64,000 bases of DNA from Dillenia suffruticosa (Eukaryota; Streptophyta; Magnoliopsida; Dilleniales; Dilleniaceae): assembly GCA_033439265.1 (NCBI GenBank), contig JAVTVX010000017.1:11120001-11184000 (forward strand), in the 5' to 3' direction. Within the stretch, counting starts at the first letter, position 1. Each line of letters opens with the position of its first letter. This document shows positions 33,062-44,850 of the stretch, piece after piece. Below the pieces are notes generated by a model, which saw only the letters and a program-made list of their open reading frames with translations, ran no database searches and was not told the DNA's origin. A program made the position numbers and the translations under genes.

Positions 33062-35460
33062 AAGAGTTGGGACTCCATTGCAGTTGGTCCATTGCGATAT
33101 TTGTGGCCTTATGAGCATGAAAGCTAGAAATAGAGCTGTGTATATGATGATGCTCATAGATGATTACGCATGTTTCGGTTCGTCTATCTAAACTCGCACA
33201 AGTCTAAGACATCTGAAAGCTGTAGGAGGTTTATAAGCGAGATATTGAGAATCAATTAGATTTGAGAGTAGAGATTTTCAAAACCGATCGGAGGCACGAG
33301 TATTCATCTAAACTATACAGGGAGCTCTGTTTCGAGAAGAGTATCACGAGATTGCTGACTATTCGCTACTTCTCAGTAAAACAGAGTAGTCGAGATAAAA
33401 AATAAGACTTTGTTGGAAATGTTGAGATCTATGATGGCGTAGATCAATATGTCAGTCTCCCATAGGGTAGATATTTTATTAACTGCACCCTACATTCTCA
33501 ACCGTGTCTCATTAAAGTCCGCAGTTAGTACTCCATTTGAGCTCTAGACAGGAAGGTAGTCTGACCTTAACCACTTGAGGTTATAGGGTTGTGCTGTGAT
33601 TTCTCACATCCATAGGGCGAGTTAAGTCGGTGAGAAAATATGTATTCTTAGATGAACATACGAACAATACTATCATCGAGATTGAGTCTCGTAATACCAT
33701 ATTTCTTGAGAATGATTTCCCTAAGAGGGGTGAAATCAATATGGACCTTACCCTCTGTGAGATGGATGCTCGGGGAGCCCAGCGGCGGGATACAAGAATT
33801 CATTACGGATCTTGATTCCTGTGGAAACAATCCATCAAGAGGTAAAGATTTTTTTCTCCTCGTAGGAGTATCGAGAATACATACTTAAACGTCGTTTCTC
33901 GATTGAAGGTAAGCCCTTCATTGTAACTCTAGAGGATGACGAAAAATCCAAAACAATCCAAGAGACTCTCGAAGGTTTTACGAAAGACCATTTGTTGAAA
34001 GCCACAAATAAAGAGAATGAGTTGATGATAATCAACGGGGTCTGCGACCTAATTGATTTGTCTAAGGGTAGAAGAATTGTTGGGAGCAAGTAGGTTATCA
34101 AAGTCAAGAAAAATGTTAATGGATCTATAAAGAGGTATAAAACCCATCTAGTAACAAGGGATACACTTGGACAGAGGGGTGGACTACCGAGAAGTCGTAG
34201 TCTAATTTATCTCGATCTATATATCTTTTAGCGATTGTTACGAACATGAATCTAGAGTCACACCAAATAGATGTAAAGACTGTTTTCCATAATGAAAGTC
34301 TGAATGAGACAATCTACATGAAGCATCCCTCTAGATTCATTCTAGTAGATCAAGTGGATAAGGTCTGTTGACTTTGAAAGTTAACATACAAACTAAACAC
34401 TCATCCAAGCAGTAGCACCTGAGATTTCATGAGAATATGATATCTTATGATGTTATAATGATCAAGGAGAATCATTGTATTTATCTAATATGTTCTGATA
34501 ATTCTTTTAAGATCATATTCTCATATGTGGGTGATATTCTGTTGACCGGAAACAACAGAGAGTACCAAATGACCATTGAAATATGGTTACTGTTTATGGG
34601 AAAGGTTTAGCTCATTCTTGAAGCTAGGATCCAGAGAGATCGTTTGAGAATGGTGTTGATTTTTTAACAAGAGTTCTACATCATATAAATTTTTGAGTAT
34701 TTCAATATGAGCGATGACAAGCTCATAAATACTCTATCGCTAAAGGTGAAAACCTAAATCTCTACATATGTTCTAAAATTCAAAAAGAAATATGGGAGAT
34801 TAGTAAAATCTCTTATATCAGTACAATGTACATTTCTAATGTATACGATGAGGCATACACATGTAATGTACAATCTAATGTATGCGATGAGGCGTACAGG
34901 ACCAGACATTTATTTTACAGTCAATCTGGTGAATAGTATCAATCGAATCCAGGAAGGGATCACTGTAGAACAGTGAAAAGGATTCTGAGATATTCCAAGA
35001 GAATTACAAACCTCTCCTTATGTTACGAAGGAGATGATTTGCATTTTATTGGTATTCAGATACTGACTGGGAGTAGCGATCTGGATGAACGTAAACTGAC
35101 ATCAAGTTTTATCTTCTTAGAACAGTAAGAAGCGAACATATATATCTCTATCTACAATAGAGATTGAGCTTGTAGTATGCTCAATGGCAGTTCATAAAAA
35201 TGGTTGACTTCAGAAATTTCTAGATGATTTAGGGGTTGTGGCAAATAGTGGGAGGTCAGCACTGATTATTATGATAATCAGACCCCATTGCCAACAACCA
35301 AGACCCTAAGTATGAAGCCAAACACATTGATACCAGAAATCATTCTATGAGAGACACTATTGAAAAGGGTATTATGACAACTAAATACACTTTTACATAT
35401 AGTATAGTGGCTGATTTTTTCAGAAAACCCATTATAAGAGATTCTTTTGTGAGACAATAA
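33062..35460 (+). pseudogene. Copia-3 integrase, reverse transcriptase and RNase H remnant
   Basis: Integrase remains occur at 33062-33830, including a 33370-33530 part that Copia-1 has lost. Reverse transcriptase follows with the VGSK-stop-VIKVK block near 34080, TEGWTT near 34170, the NLESHQ.DVKTVFHNESLNETIYMK block (about 34248-34323) and a SYVGDILL region near 34525. RNase H runs from about 35150 and ends near 35455 with the IV.ADFFRKPI-type segment. Stops and shifts are frequent. Confidence 0.78.
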
Positions 35461-35493
35461 ATCATTGAGTTTGGTAATTGTGCAAGTAGGAAA

Positions 35494-35958
35494 TGTTGAA
35501 TTATGCCCATTGTGGGATTTTGGTAATTGTGGGATAATAAGATAACTCCAATTATCCCATTAACTATCAATTAACCAACCCTAATGAATCCTCCTTCATT
35601 AACCTAAATGAGCCTACGTGAGTTAGAGAACTCTTACCCTCCCAAGTGATTTTGAGAGCTTGTGAAAAAGAGGCTAAGGTTTCTTGAGTACACATCTCTA
35701 GAGAAAGACGTTACGAGGGTTTGGGAATTTTCGCGTAGAAAAATCTTTCTCGTCAAAGGAATCACCAGACTTAGGTTGAGGTGTCATGGAACTGCAGTGG
35801 TAGTTTGATTCCGTGATCACCATCCAATTGAACGATCCATTCGAGAGATTTCACGACACGGTTGGATTTTGAAAACTGACCCTATTGAGGTATTTACCAA
35901 TTTCGAATTATTTATTTCGCTTCCGCGCGTGTGCATGCTATGTGAATTAAATCTAATA
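35494..35958 (+). repeat. Copia-3 3' LTR
   Basis: Starts TGTTGA and ends CTAATA, a degraded version of CCAACA. It is followed by the GTTTC target copy. Confidence 0.92.
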
Positions 35959-35963
35959 GTTTC

Positions 35964-36394
35964 TAAGCCAACTTGCTGTTGTGGGGATTAACTATTCCCA
36001 GCTAATGTGCGTCTCTTTTAAGGAGCTTTGTGTTCTTTCACCCGAGTAGGTGTGCTTTATTCATGATTTTGGCATTTTGAAAATTAGAGTGATTATGATT
36101 TAGTTACTTTATGGAATACGAGCACCAGAATTTATGCACCCAACAGAATCCCAAATTTGACATTTGAAACAATCAGTAGATTAATTACAATGATCGGTAT
36201 CTTCGTTAAATGGATCAAGCTCACAACTAAATTCCTCAAAGTGAACACCAAAATGGGGACACTGACATACGGCTATGGCCCCGATGATAGTTGGGTTGAA
36301 AGTCTCTAAGACCAATCGAAGAATTTGAAAACCACCCAAAGGGTAATTATGATATTTACACATTCACTTGAGTTTATAGTAATGAACTGAGACG
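35964..36394. other. Interval between Copia-3 and HEMA, including the HEMA 3' untranslated region
   Basis: No coding region recognised. The part next to 36395 is likely HEMA 3' untranslated sequence on the minus strand. Copia-3 ends only about 440 bp from the HEMA stop codon. Confidence 0.55.
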
Positions 36395-38834
36395 CTATGA
36401 GGAAGACTGAGTAGAGGATCTTACTTCTGATTTTTGTTCTACTTTGGCTCGAATCTTTTGTTCCAATACAGATATCTCTGTTTCGAGGCTGAACATTCTG
36501 TTAAGAGCATGCATATTTTCAAGTGTTTCACTGAGAGTCCGGCTGTCACTGCCATCACATCTCAGGTGCTGCATAGGACCGTGAAGGAGCTTGTTTACTA
36601 TACCCCGGCTAAGATCATCCACTGCTCTCCTTGTTTTCTTCGATATATCATCACCCATCTTAGATAAGCATTTTTCTAGCTCTGCCACTCTGATTCTTTC
36701 AGCATATGCCCTTAATTTCTTAATTGTAGGTACAGTCTCCAGTGAATCCCTCCAAGCTTCAAATTGCTTTGATTCCTCTGCAATTATTGCTTGAGCTTCC
36801 ATTGCTTTCCGTAGCCTATCCTCCTTATTAGCAGCTACAACCTCCTTTAAATCATCGACATTGTAAACACGTGCATTTTGTAGATCAGAGACACAAGAAC
36901 CCACATTTCTGGGAACAGAAATGTCTACGAACATCCTCAATCCCCCAACTTCTGGACCAACAGAAGGAAGATCGTTGACATGCTCTTTCAAAAATAGTGG
37001 AGTTTCTGATGCTGTGCTGGTAAATATCACATCTGCTTCAGCAGCACAGTTCTGGATTTCTGTAAGAGGCTTGTAGATTATTTCAACATCCTTCAACTCC
37101 TCCCGAATTGCTGCAACCCTCTCCTCAGTTCTATTGATGACGACCATCTTATTGCAACCCTTTGCTACCAAATGTCTGATAACAAGTTTCCCCATCTTGC
37201 CTGATCCAATTACCAACATTCTAGCATTGGCATGGGATGTTTCAGGAAGTTTCATTAGTGCTAGCTCCACAGCAGCTGAGCTCACAGAAACTGCTCCAGC
37301 TGCAATGTTGGTCTCTGCTCTAACCCGCTTTCCCACAGTGATTGCATGTTTGAACAATCCGCTGATGTTCCTTCCAAAGCCTACAACTCCTTGCCCAACT
37401 TTGACAACTTGCTTGACTTGAGCAAGGATTTGACCTTCCCCAAGGACAAGAGAGTCTAGGCCTGCAGATACTTCAAATATGTGCTGAGTAGCATCCTTAT
37501 TATAGAGTAAAAACCGATGCTTGCAAAGCTCTGCAACAGGAATCCCACTAGTCTGCAAAAGAAAACAAGACCTTCAGGAATATGGTTCTACCGTGTGGTA
37601 ACAGAAAACACTAGAAACTGAATCACCCGAAAAAAAATTTCATGCTTCCACACAAAAAGATAGCAAAATAAAATGCTGGAAAACCACAAATGAGTGTTTG
37701 CCAGAAAACCAACCACAAAAGAAGAAAATGGTTTTTTTCAACATCATGCTGCAATATGATGAAAGCATAAGACTAAAACAGAAAGAAATGGTAAGAGAAC
37801 CTTTGACATCCATTCGGTCACTTCTTTGACACCACGATTCTGAGACAAAGCTACAACATATATCTCCATCCTGTTGCAGGTGCTAAGAACAGCAGCTTCT
37901 TCTATATGGTTCAAGCTACACAGTTCAGCAATTGCTCGAGGCCATTCTGCTTCTGGAATGGCAAGCTTTTCACGCATTTCAACAGGTGTCGTGTGAATGC
38001 TCAATCCAATGACAACGATGCTGCTCCTTTCCTTTGTATACCCTTATCATATGAATAGAATAGTAAATTATCATCACATGATCTACACAAAATCAGATCT
38101 TACAAAGAGCATAGGAGAAGAAGCACTGACATACTTATAATAGGACCATTTTACGACTCCGCATCCACAGAAGAAGAAAGAGTTCTTTGAAACTATAGAA
38201 TGATGAATCACTGGATGCTGGACTCTACCATCGAATTGCATTTTTTTTTTTCCATTTTAAGGTTAAGCATCTTGCACAACGAATTGCACAAAACAGCACA
38301 AGTGCATTGTGTTAAAGAAATTCTCTATGGAGGCAAACCGATGAAGTAATAGAAACTATTTCAATGGACGTGCTTTGAGATTGATGACAAATTATAACAT
38401 TCATTACAATGGGAAATAATACAATTTACCATTATGAGATTTTATTTTCCCGGACTCTCACTTAAAGCAAATACTAAATATTCAATCACACAAAAACCCA
38501 AATTGGAGGGGGAGGGGGGAGACTTACGATCAGCAGCGGAGGTTTTGAGCTGTTCAAGAGCAGAGACACTGGAAGACTTGACATGCGCGTTGCCATTCTC
38601 ATTCTCCAGAATGTCTGCAACATCTAATGAAGAAGAAGAAGAATAGGAAGCTGATAGGACTTCACATCTAGGCCCCTTGTGGAGTTTTGTGTGTCTTGGG
38701 TGTGGAGATGGGGATTTGAAGAGGATCGGAAGCTGAGAAGGAGAAGCCCTAGATGAGGAAGAAGATGAAAGGAGAGGAGACTCCAATTTGGGTCCGGCAA
38801 AGGAAGCCGTCGCCAACCCACTTGAAACTGCCAT
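36395..38834 (-). CDS. HEMA: Glutamyl-tRNA reductase, chloroplast (HEMA)
   Basis: Three exons on the minus strand: 38834-38528, 38042-37801 and 37552-36395. Introns have GTAAGT/AG and GTTCTC/TTTTGCAG borders. The product is 568 aa, near the usual 540-550. It reduces Glu-tRNA(Glu) with NADPH to glutamate-1-semialdehyde, the first committed and main regulated step to chlorophyll and heme in plastids. Residues 1 to about 65 are Ser-rich and fit a transit peptide. The catalytic domain has the nucleophile Cys158 in [10 protein letters not shown] and the GEGQIL segment. The NADPH domain has GSGKMG (299-304). The C-terminal helical dimerisation domain (about 450-560) contains the [15 protein letters not shown] segment. 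No key residue is missing. The start is the first ATG and gives a plausible transit peptide. It belongs to the HEMA family, and the sequence does not tell which HEMA paralogue. Confidence 0.97.
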
Positions 38835-39150
38835 TCCCCAAATTCAGACACTAATGTGGAGGAAGAAGAAGATGGGTTTTGATTAGTTCAAAAATTGGGG
38901 GGCTTGGGGTTGGGGTATGTTTGCTTTTGTCAATTCTCATATTATGAGTTGGGAGGTTTTGTTATTGTAATGTTATTTCCGAGGGAAAAAGAAACAGAGA
39001 AAAAATTGAGGATTTTGGGTTTTGATTTCTTTGCTTTCTGATTGGCGGTGTGACACACGTTTTATCCACACACTCTTCCCCACCACCAATCACGATCACC
39101 CCCACCCCCGGGGCCCCCTTTCCCTCTCTCTCCTGGAGCATTGTGTGGTG
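38835..39150 (-). promoter_or_regulatory. Probable HEMA promoter region
   Basis: The 300 bp before the HEMA start hold, on the HEMA strand, an I-box-like GATAA (39066-39062) and a CCAAT box (39045-39041), next to a C/T-rich patch. I-box and GATA motifs are frequent in light-responsive plant promoters, which fits HEMA biology. Function here is inference. Confidence 0.35.
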
Positions 39151-39639
39151 TAGCTGTAGACCATCAAAATTTATTGGGAAGAAACAAACAAAAGAGCAAA
39201 AGACCTTTACTTTAAATTGTGCAAAAATTCTAGGTATTAATATTTTGTAAGTTAAACATTAAATACAAAATTTGTATTGAAATTGTGCTGAATTTGAGAA
39301 ACAAGATTTGATTGTTTTAGATAATATGATAATGATGAAAATAATACTAATTATTCATTTTAGATAATCTTAATTTTTTTATTTCATAATAAAAGAAATT
39401 AATATATAAATAGAGAAAATATTGATATATCAATAGAGAATATATGGTTTATATGAAAATGGAAATGTGAAAAATATATATATATATATATAAATATAAA
39501 ATAAAAATTTTTATACAAATATTAATTATTTTACGTGAATAATAGCATAGTAATTTTTTATGATAAAAATATAAAATAACTAAATATATAATTATTAATT
39601 ATATCATCACGACACATGAGAGAATAAGGTGGTGGGCGG

Positions 39640-39895
39640 GGGAGGGAGAGTTTTGTTCCCGATTAACCTGAAAAATAAAAATAAATTTAAAACAACATCT
39701 CTCAAAAAATATTTTTAAATCTAACACACCCATGTCGTGAGTTGAAATCACGACATTACTATTTATTGAACAGTAGTAATGTCGTGATTTCAAGTTACGA
39801 CATATGTGTTAGTTTTGGAAATATTTTTTTAGGCGTGTTGTTTTAAATTTTTTTTTTTTAAGGTTAATTTGGAATAAAACTCGGGAAGGAAAGAT
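39640..39895. repeat. Compact inverted-repeat (hairpin) element
   Basis: Two arms of about 120 bp face each other around a very short centre at about 39757-39772. The inner arms read GAAATCACGACATTACTA and the reverse complement. The outer arms pair TTAAATTTTTTTT..GGTTAA with TTAACC...AAATTTAAAA and the GGGAA/TTCCC-like ends. The arms differ by point changes and small indels. A transcript would fold into one long stem. This looks like a foldback MITE or small-RNA-producing hairpin; no coding content. Confidence 0.75.
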
Positions 39896-40162
39896 GCGTG
39901 ATGGAGATTGATTCGTAAGATTTTCTGGGTCTCGAACTGCCACAACTTTTGTTAGAGAAGAGAAAGCCGTGGAGATCCTCTGTACTCTTCTTGTTTCCGG
40001 ATATTCCTCTTTAAGCCACACTTAATGAGCACAAATGTTTTCTCCTTTTAAACAAAACAATGCTACAAAATTAATCTTTTAAATTACTTACACAGAAGAA
40101 AAATCAAGATTCATTTCACATCCTACTAAATTTATCACTGTAGTTTGATAATTTAACGTGGA

Positions 40163-40193
<31 letters not shown>

Positions 40194-40215
40194 GAATTGA
40201 AACTATATAAAATAT

Positions 40216-40410
40216 ACCAACCTCTAATGGGTTAGTCGGTTCGGGACTGACGCCCTCTTAATCATGATCAAGAGTTCGATCCCTCATGAGAATAAAAAAA
40301 TCAACGCTGGGAGATCTGTCCCTCAATTAGGTCCTACAAGCGATCGACTTAAATTAATCGGGACGAAACCCGAATATTGGATTAGTGGTCTGAACATGAT
40401 AAAAAAAAAA
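40216..40410 (+). mobile_element. tRNA-derived SINE
   Basis: The head has a TAGTCGGTTCGGGAC A-box-like segment and GAGTTCGATCCC, a good RNA polymerase III B box. A tRNA-unrelated body follows, and the tail is a run of A (to about 40410). The 3' body matches the truncated copy at 10905-10998, so it is a family and not chance. Confidence 0.65.
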
Positions 40411-42072
40411 ACTATATAAAATATAAAAATATAATTATTTAAAATGTAAAATACTAAAATAAAAAATGTGATGATATCATTTAAAAAATAATACATTTAT
40501 TTTTATTATGAGCCCTAACAAACAACATCAATAATCGTAAAAAATTCCCTTAATTTTGGGAATCTTTAGGTTTATCATGGTCTGAAATCGAATACGATCA
40601 ATTACTGCCAGCAGCTTCACTTTCACGGTCTATTTGCTTTCTCACTTCCATTGGATGCTTTGCGTCTGCTTCATTAAATCTTTATTGCACTTGATTGTGT
40701 AAACTATTATGAATACCAACATAAATATCAAGTTTTTCTTTCTTTTTTTTTAATTTGTAAATTAGTTTGTTAGCAAAACAGTTTTCACCATTTTGTCTTC
40801 CGCATTGAGTTTTAATAAGACAACGATACAAACAACGTGTAATATCTTTTACCATATTATACTCTAACCAATTTTTATGTTTTATTAAAAAGCGATAACA
40901 AGATACTTTCATCAATTTTTTTAATGAAAAATTATTATTGAGAGGTTGGCAAGACATCTTTTATTGATATTAATATGCCCTTCTTATTTATCTATGACAT
41001 TCTCATTATATTTAAAATTATTGTATTTAAAATTATTTGGTCTCAAACCCAGATCAAATGAAAGATTTGAAACATCTGTGATTTTGTTTGAAACATTTAT
41101 TTTAACTCGATTTCTCTTAAATTAAATTCACCTAATAATCATATAATGAAACTCTAATTCGATTAACTAAAAACTAATGATCATGTAATTTTAATTAAAG
41201 CGAATTGTATTAAGATTTATGAAAAATCTATAAATTAAAATTTTTCTTAAAACCCCACACACAAAATTAATTATCCGTCGATTTTACAAACCTATATGGA
41301 TTTTATTGTATTGGAATAATTTTCTATAAATATATTAGTCATGCATGCATTCAATCTCAAATCATTAAAATACAGATACTTATACATTTGAAATATTAAA
41401 ATCAATAATAAAATCTTATCAAATGATAATCAGACTAATAAAAATTTAATAGAAACAAATAAATCAAATCAAACTATCAATCAAATAACAGAATCTATCA
41501 AGTGTTAAGAACACGAAATCTAGCTAGATATTATCAAAAAAAGCAAAACTTTAAAATCTATGTAAAGAGAATGTACGTGAAGAATATCATTTTTGTGTCT
41601 AGAGTGTACTATATTTCTAGAATTAAAATCTTAAGGTGTTGAATCATGAAAATTTGGTCTTGTTATTTGATTTGGAGACTTATGTTTATTATTATAAATA
41701 TTATCTTCTTTTTTTTTTCAAGATTAGAAAACTTTCTCATTATTCTTAATTTTGAAGATTTTGGAAATTATCAATAATTTTATCCAAAAAATCTCATATT
41801 AGATAGGCTCAATTAGATTCCCTTTTCAAAACTTCTTTTTCTTGAATTTCAACACTGTATCAACTTTTCTCTAATTTTCTGGCCTAAATTAGTTTCTATA
41901 CTCTTCAGGAGATTTATAGCCCTTAAAATCTTCTTTCCAACACCACAAAAATCATATCAATCAGATCTCAAAACAAAAAGTTATACCCAAAATACTTACA
42001 ATTATTTACACAGTCCAAATTTCTTTGAATAGGCCCAAAATTAATTAATATAAAATCATAAAAAAAAGATTT

Positions 42073-44751
42073 TGTCACACCCAGAACTGGGGTCGTAAAC
42101 AACCGCTCGTTACCCTGAATGTCGACTTATTTTTACAAAAAATCGAACAGAATCTCCTTATAAATCGGAGATCTCCCATATACAAATAAATATATTTAAA
42201 TCTGTATAATTTAAAATCATTCTGTAAATAAAATAAAATAGTCATTCTGATCTCACAACAACCCACCAACCACAGCAGATATCCAGAACAATATCATACT
42301 AAGTAAATTACCAATAATTCTAACCACAAACCTCTACTGTCATATCCAACTAGAGCATGAGCAGCCGCCACACTGAGCGGGTCTAAATTTTATACAATTT
42401 GTAACCAATTTTCTCAAATTGACATTCAAACACTACAATTTGCCTTAATGCAAATGAAATATCAGAGTTTCGCAAATAAATGTACATAAATTATATAGTC
42501 AATCTCATAATAAATATATGGTCAACTCGGACCTCAAAGTCAAGACCTCACATGGTGGAAAATAAAGTGTGGAGTTCATATCTCAACTTAATTTAAATAT
42601 CACCGTCGAAAAACACTCAAATCTACCAACGAGCTACCCAATCCTCTAGAACCCGAAACGTCGCTCTAGCACATAATCCTGTTTGAGGAGGGAAAGAAGA
42701 TTGGTGAGTATCAAGGAAGATATCTAGTGAGTGAGAGAATTAATCTCAAGTACTAATAGTGTAGGTGAATATTGAAGTGTCAAATGATATCATTCATAAC
42801 TAATAATTCAAATTTTGTAGTAAATCATTATATGTTCGCTAAAATTAGATTATTTAATCATTCACACGATAATATACATATATGCATCCATTTAAAATCA
42901 AGTAGAGCAAACCGAAAGGATCGTAACAAAGGTCAATCATGACCAATGACAGGCGTATCGGGGGTTTTTATTATACATAAAGTTCTAAAGTCGCTCTCTA
43001 CCCTGACGTTGGCCATGAGTTCGCTAGAACTCGCTCATCATCGTGTATAGGACCCCGTCCGGTGCTAGACGATGGCGTCACACATATCTTCTCCCTTACG
43101 TAGGTTCAACTGGTCGCGCCTATAACCATTACACATATGACGTTTGCGAATACCTCCTGCAGAAACGTATCCGGGCAATTCGTGTCTCTACAAACGCTTT
43201 TCGTAACTACGGAATTTATCAAATAATGCAATATCATCATATCATCTCAAACTAGTAGGCATCCAACTCACATAGCCAAATCATCTTATCATATCCTCAA
43301 AATAATTCAAATCCGTGTGCCAATATATTTCAACGAAATAATTTAAATTCAACAAACCAATGCAATGGTAGAATAGAAAACATTTCATTTCTCAAATCAT
43401 GACACAATTTCATTTCATTTCAAATATGGATGCATAATCGTAGAAAATATAAGTACGACGCTCCAATAATCACAAAACAAATTTGAATTTCAATTCTATG
43501 CGTCGAGACAATGCATATCAAAAGGATATTTTATTAAAAACACAATAAAATCAGGTTTCACTATTTCATGCAAGAGATTTGGGTCCCACTCACTTTTCTA
43601 GAGAGGGTGGTCACTCTCTATTTTCAAAAATTATCCAATCTGACTCATCGAGTTTCCAAAAAGATCAAACTAATCAGATCATCACAATTTAACATCAAAT
43701 AGTAGCCTATTAATGGATGTTCCATTTTTTTTCCTAATTAATATAATCTTAATTTGCACTATCTCCTTTCTATATTCTCGTTTCATAAATTTCGAATCAT
43801 TTGACTCACAAATGATCAAATTTTCAATATTTCTCATTTTTCTAATTTTTATCGAGTTTAACATATTTCAGAATATATATATATATATATACAGTTTTTG
43901 ATACTAAATTCAACCTAATTAAGACAAAATTAATTCAAATGTTGAGGAGATTTCATTTCTCTCACCCAGGATTCCTCAGATTGCAGACCTAACTTTCGTT
44001 CGAATGTCTCCTCAATCACTTCAAAATCTGCAATACTCCCTATCAAGATAAAATTTATTAGTTAGATCTAAGCATTAGAACAAAATCAAAACCCTGAGTC
44101 AGTTACCTAAGCAGAGACTCGCGGGCTGTCACGGGCTATCGCGGGCTTGCAGGCCTGCGGGCTGGGACAGCAGTCGCGCGCTGTTGCATACTCTGTCGCA
44201 CTGTGGCGCGCTTGTGGGAAGGCCCCGCGCTCGCGAGCAGTCGCGCTCGTGGGCTAGAGCGCTGTTGCGAAGCTGGCGCGCGCTAGAGGGAGATGGAACT
44301 GCTATAGTCACGCGCTGTGGCTTCTGCAGGCAGTCGCGCGCTGGCGCGCTCTCGAGAGGAGAGGGGCAGCTACGGCTGTGGCTGTGGCGCTCTCACGGTG
44401 GTGGCGTACGACGGAAGCGCGCGACGAAGTAGATCGAGAGGGAGAGAGAGACAGTGAGAGGTAGAGAGACAGAGAGGGACTGAAATGGCGAGAAAGAGTG
44501 GCGACGGCCGTTGGGTGGTGGCAGGTCGCGGTGGAGAGGCGCGAAACAGAGGCGGAGGAGAATGGCGGCCGCGTGAAAATGAAGAGTCGGGGAGAGAGAG
44601 AGAGGAAATTAGGGTTTTAAACCATAATTCCTAAAGTTGGGGGAGTACTGCATTTTGGCCAAAAACGAAGCGCTTCCTTTCCCCTTTTTTTATATAATTA
44701 TATATTTCAAAACTAGTACACTTGTACGGACACCGCAATGTTGGTATTACA
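42073..44751 (-). repeat. Gypsy 3' LTR
   Basis: 2679 bp matching 50052-52755. The polypurine tract TTTTAGGGGGTTAGAAAA on the minus strand (about 44769-44752) adjoins it. The GC-rich part lies at about 44110-44590. Confidence 0.94.
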
Positions 44752-44850
44752 TTTTCTAACCCCCTAAAAACAAGTTTCGTTATTAAAACTAAAAGAATGC
44801 TAAACAGAAAACAAATGGGGGTACTGTCTCCTAATAGCCTCCTCGGGCTC

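Larger units (their letters stand above)
30794..35958 (+). mobile_element. Copia-3: Ty1/copia LTR retrotransposon, internally deleted
   Basis: About 5.17 kb with LTRs of 459 and 465 bp. A perfect 5-bp target duplication GTTTC flanks it (30789-30793 and 35959-35963). The priming site TTGGTATCAGAG follows the 5' LTR directly. The inner order is GC-rich leader, gag, integrase remains, reverse transcriptase and RNase H, as in Copia-1, to which it aligns over most of its length. It lacks about 0.7 kb between gag and integrase and nearly all the 3' noncoding part seen in Copia-1. No frame is intact. Confidence 0.93.
39151..42072. other. AT-rich intergenic DNA with a hairpin element and a SINE
   Basis: No gene supported. 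It contains the hairpin at 39640-39895, an AT tract near 40170-40192, and the SINE at 40216-40410. A 91-codon antisense frame at 40682-40957 has no recognisable domain. The last five bases before 42073 (GATTT) are the gypsy target copy. Confidence 0.6.

Noticed and set aside
36181..36363. Small antisense frame downstream of HEMA as an extra exon
   Set aside because: HEMA already ends at a normal C-terminus at 36395. This lies in the likely 3' untranslated region and has no known domain.
40682..40957. 91-codon antisense frame upstream of the gypsy element
   Set aside because: AT-rich, basic sequence with no known motif. Chance frame is the simpler reading.
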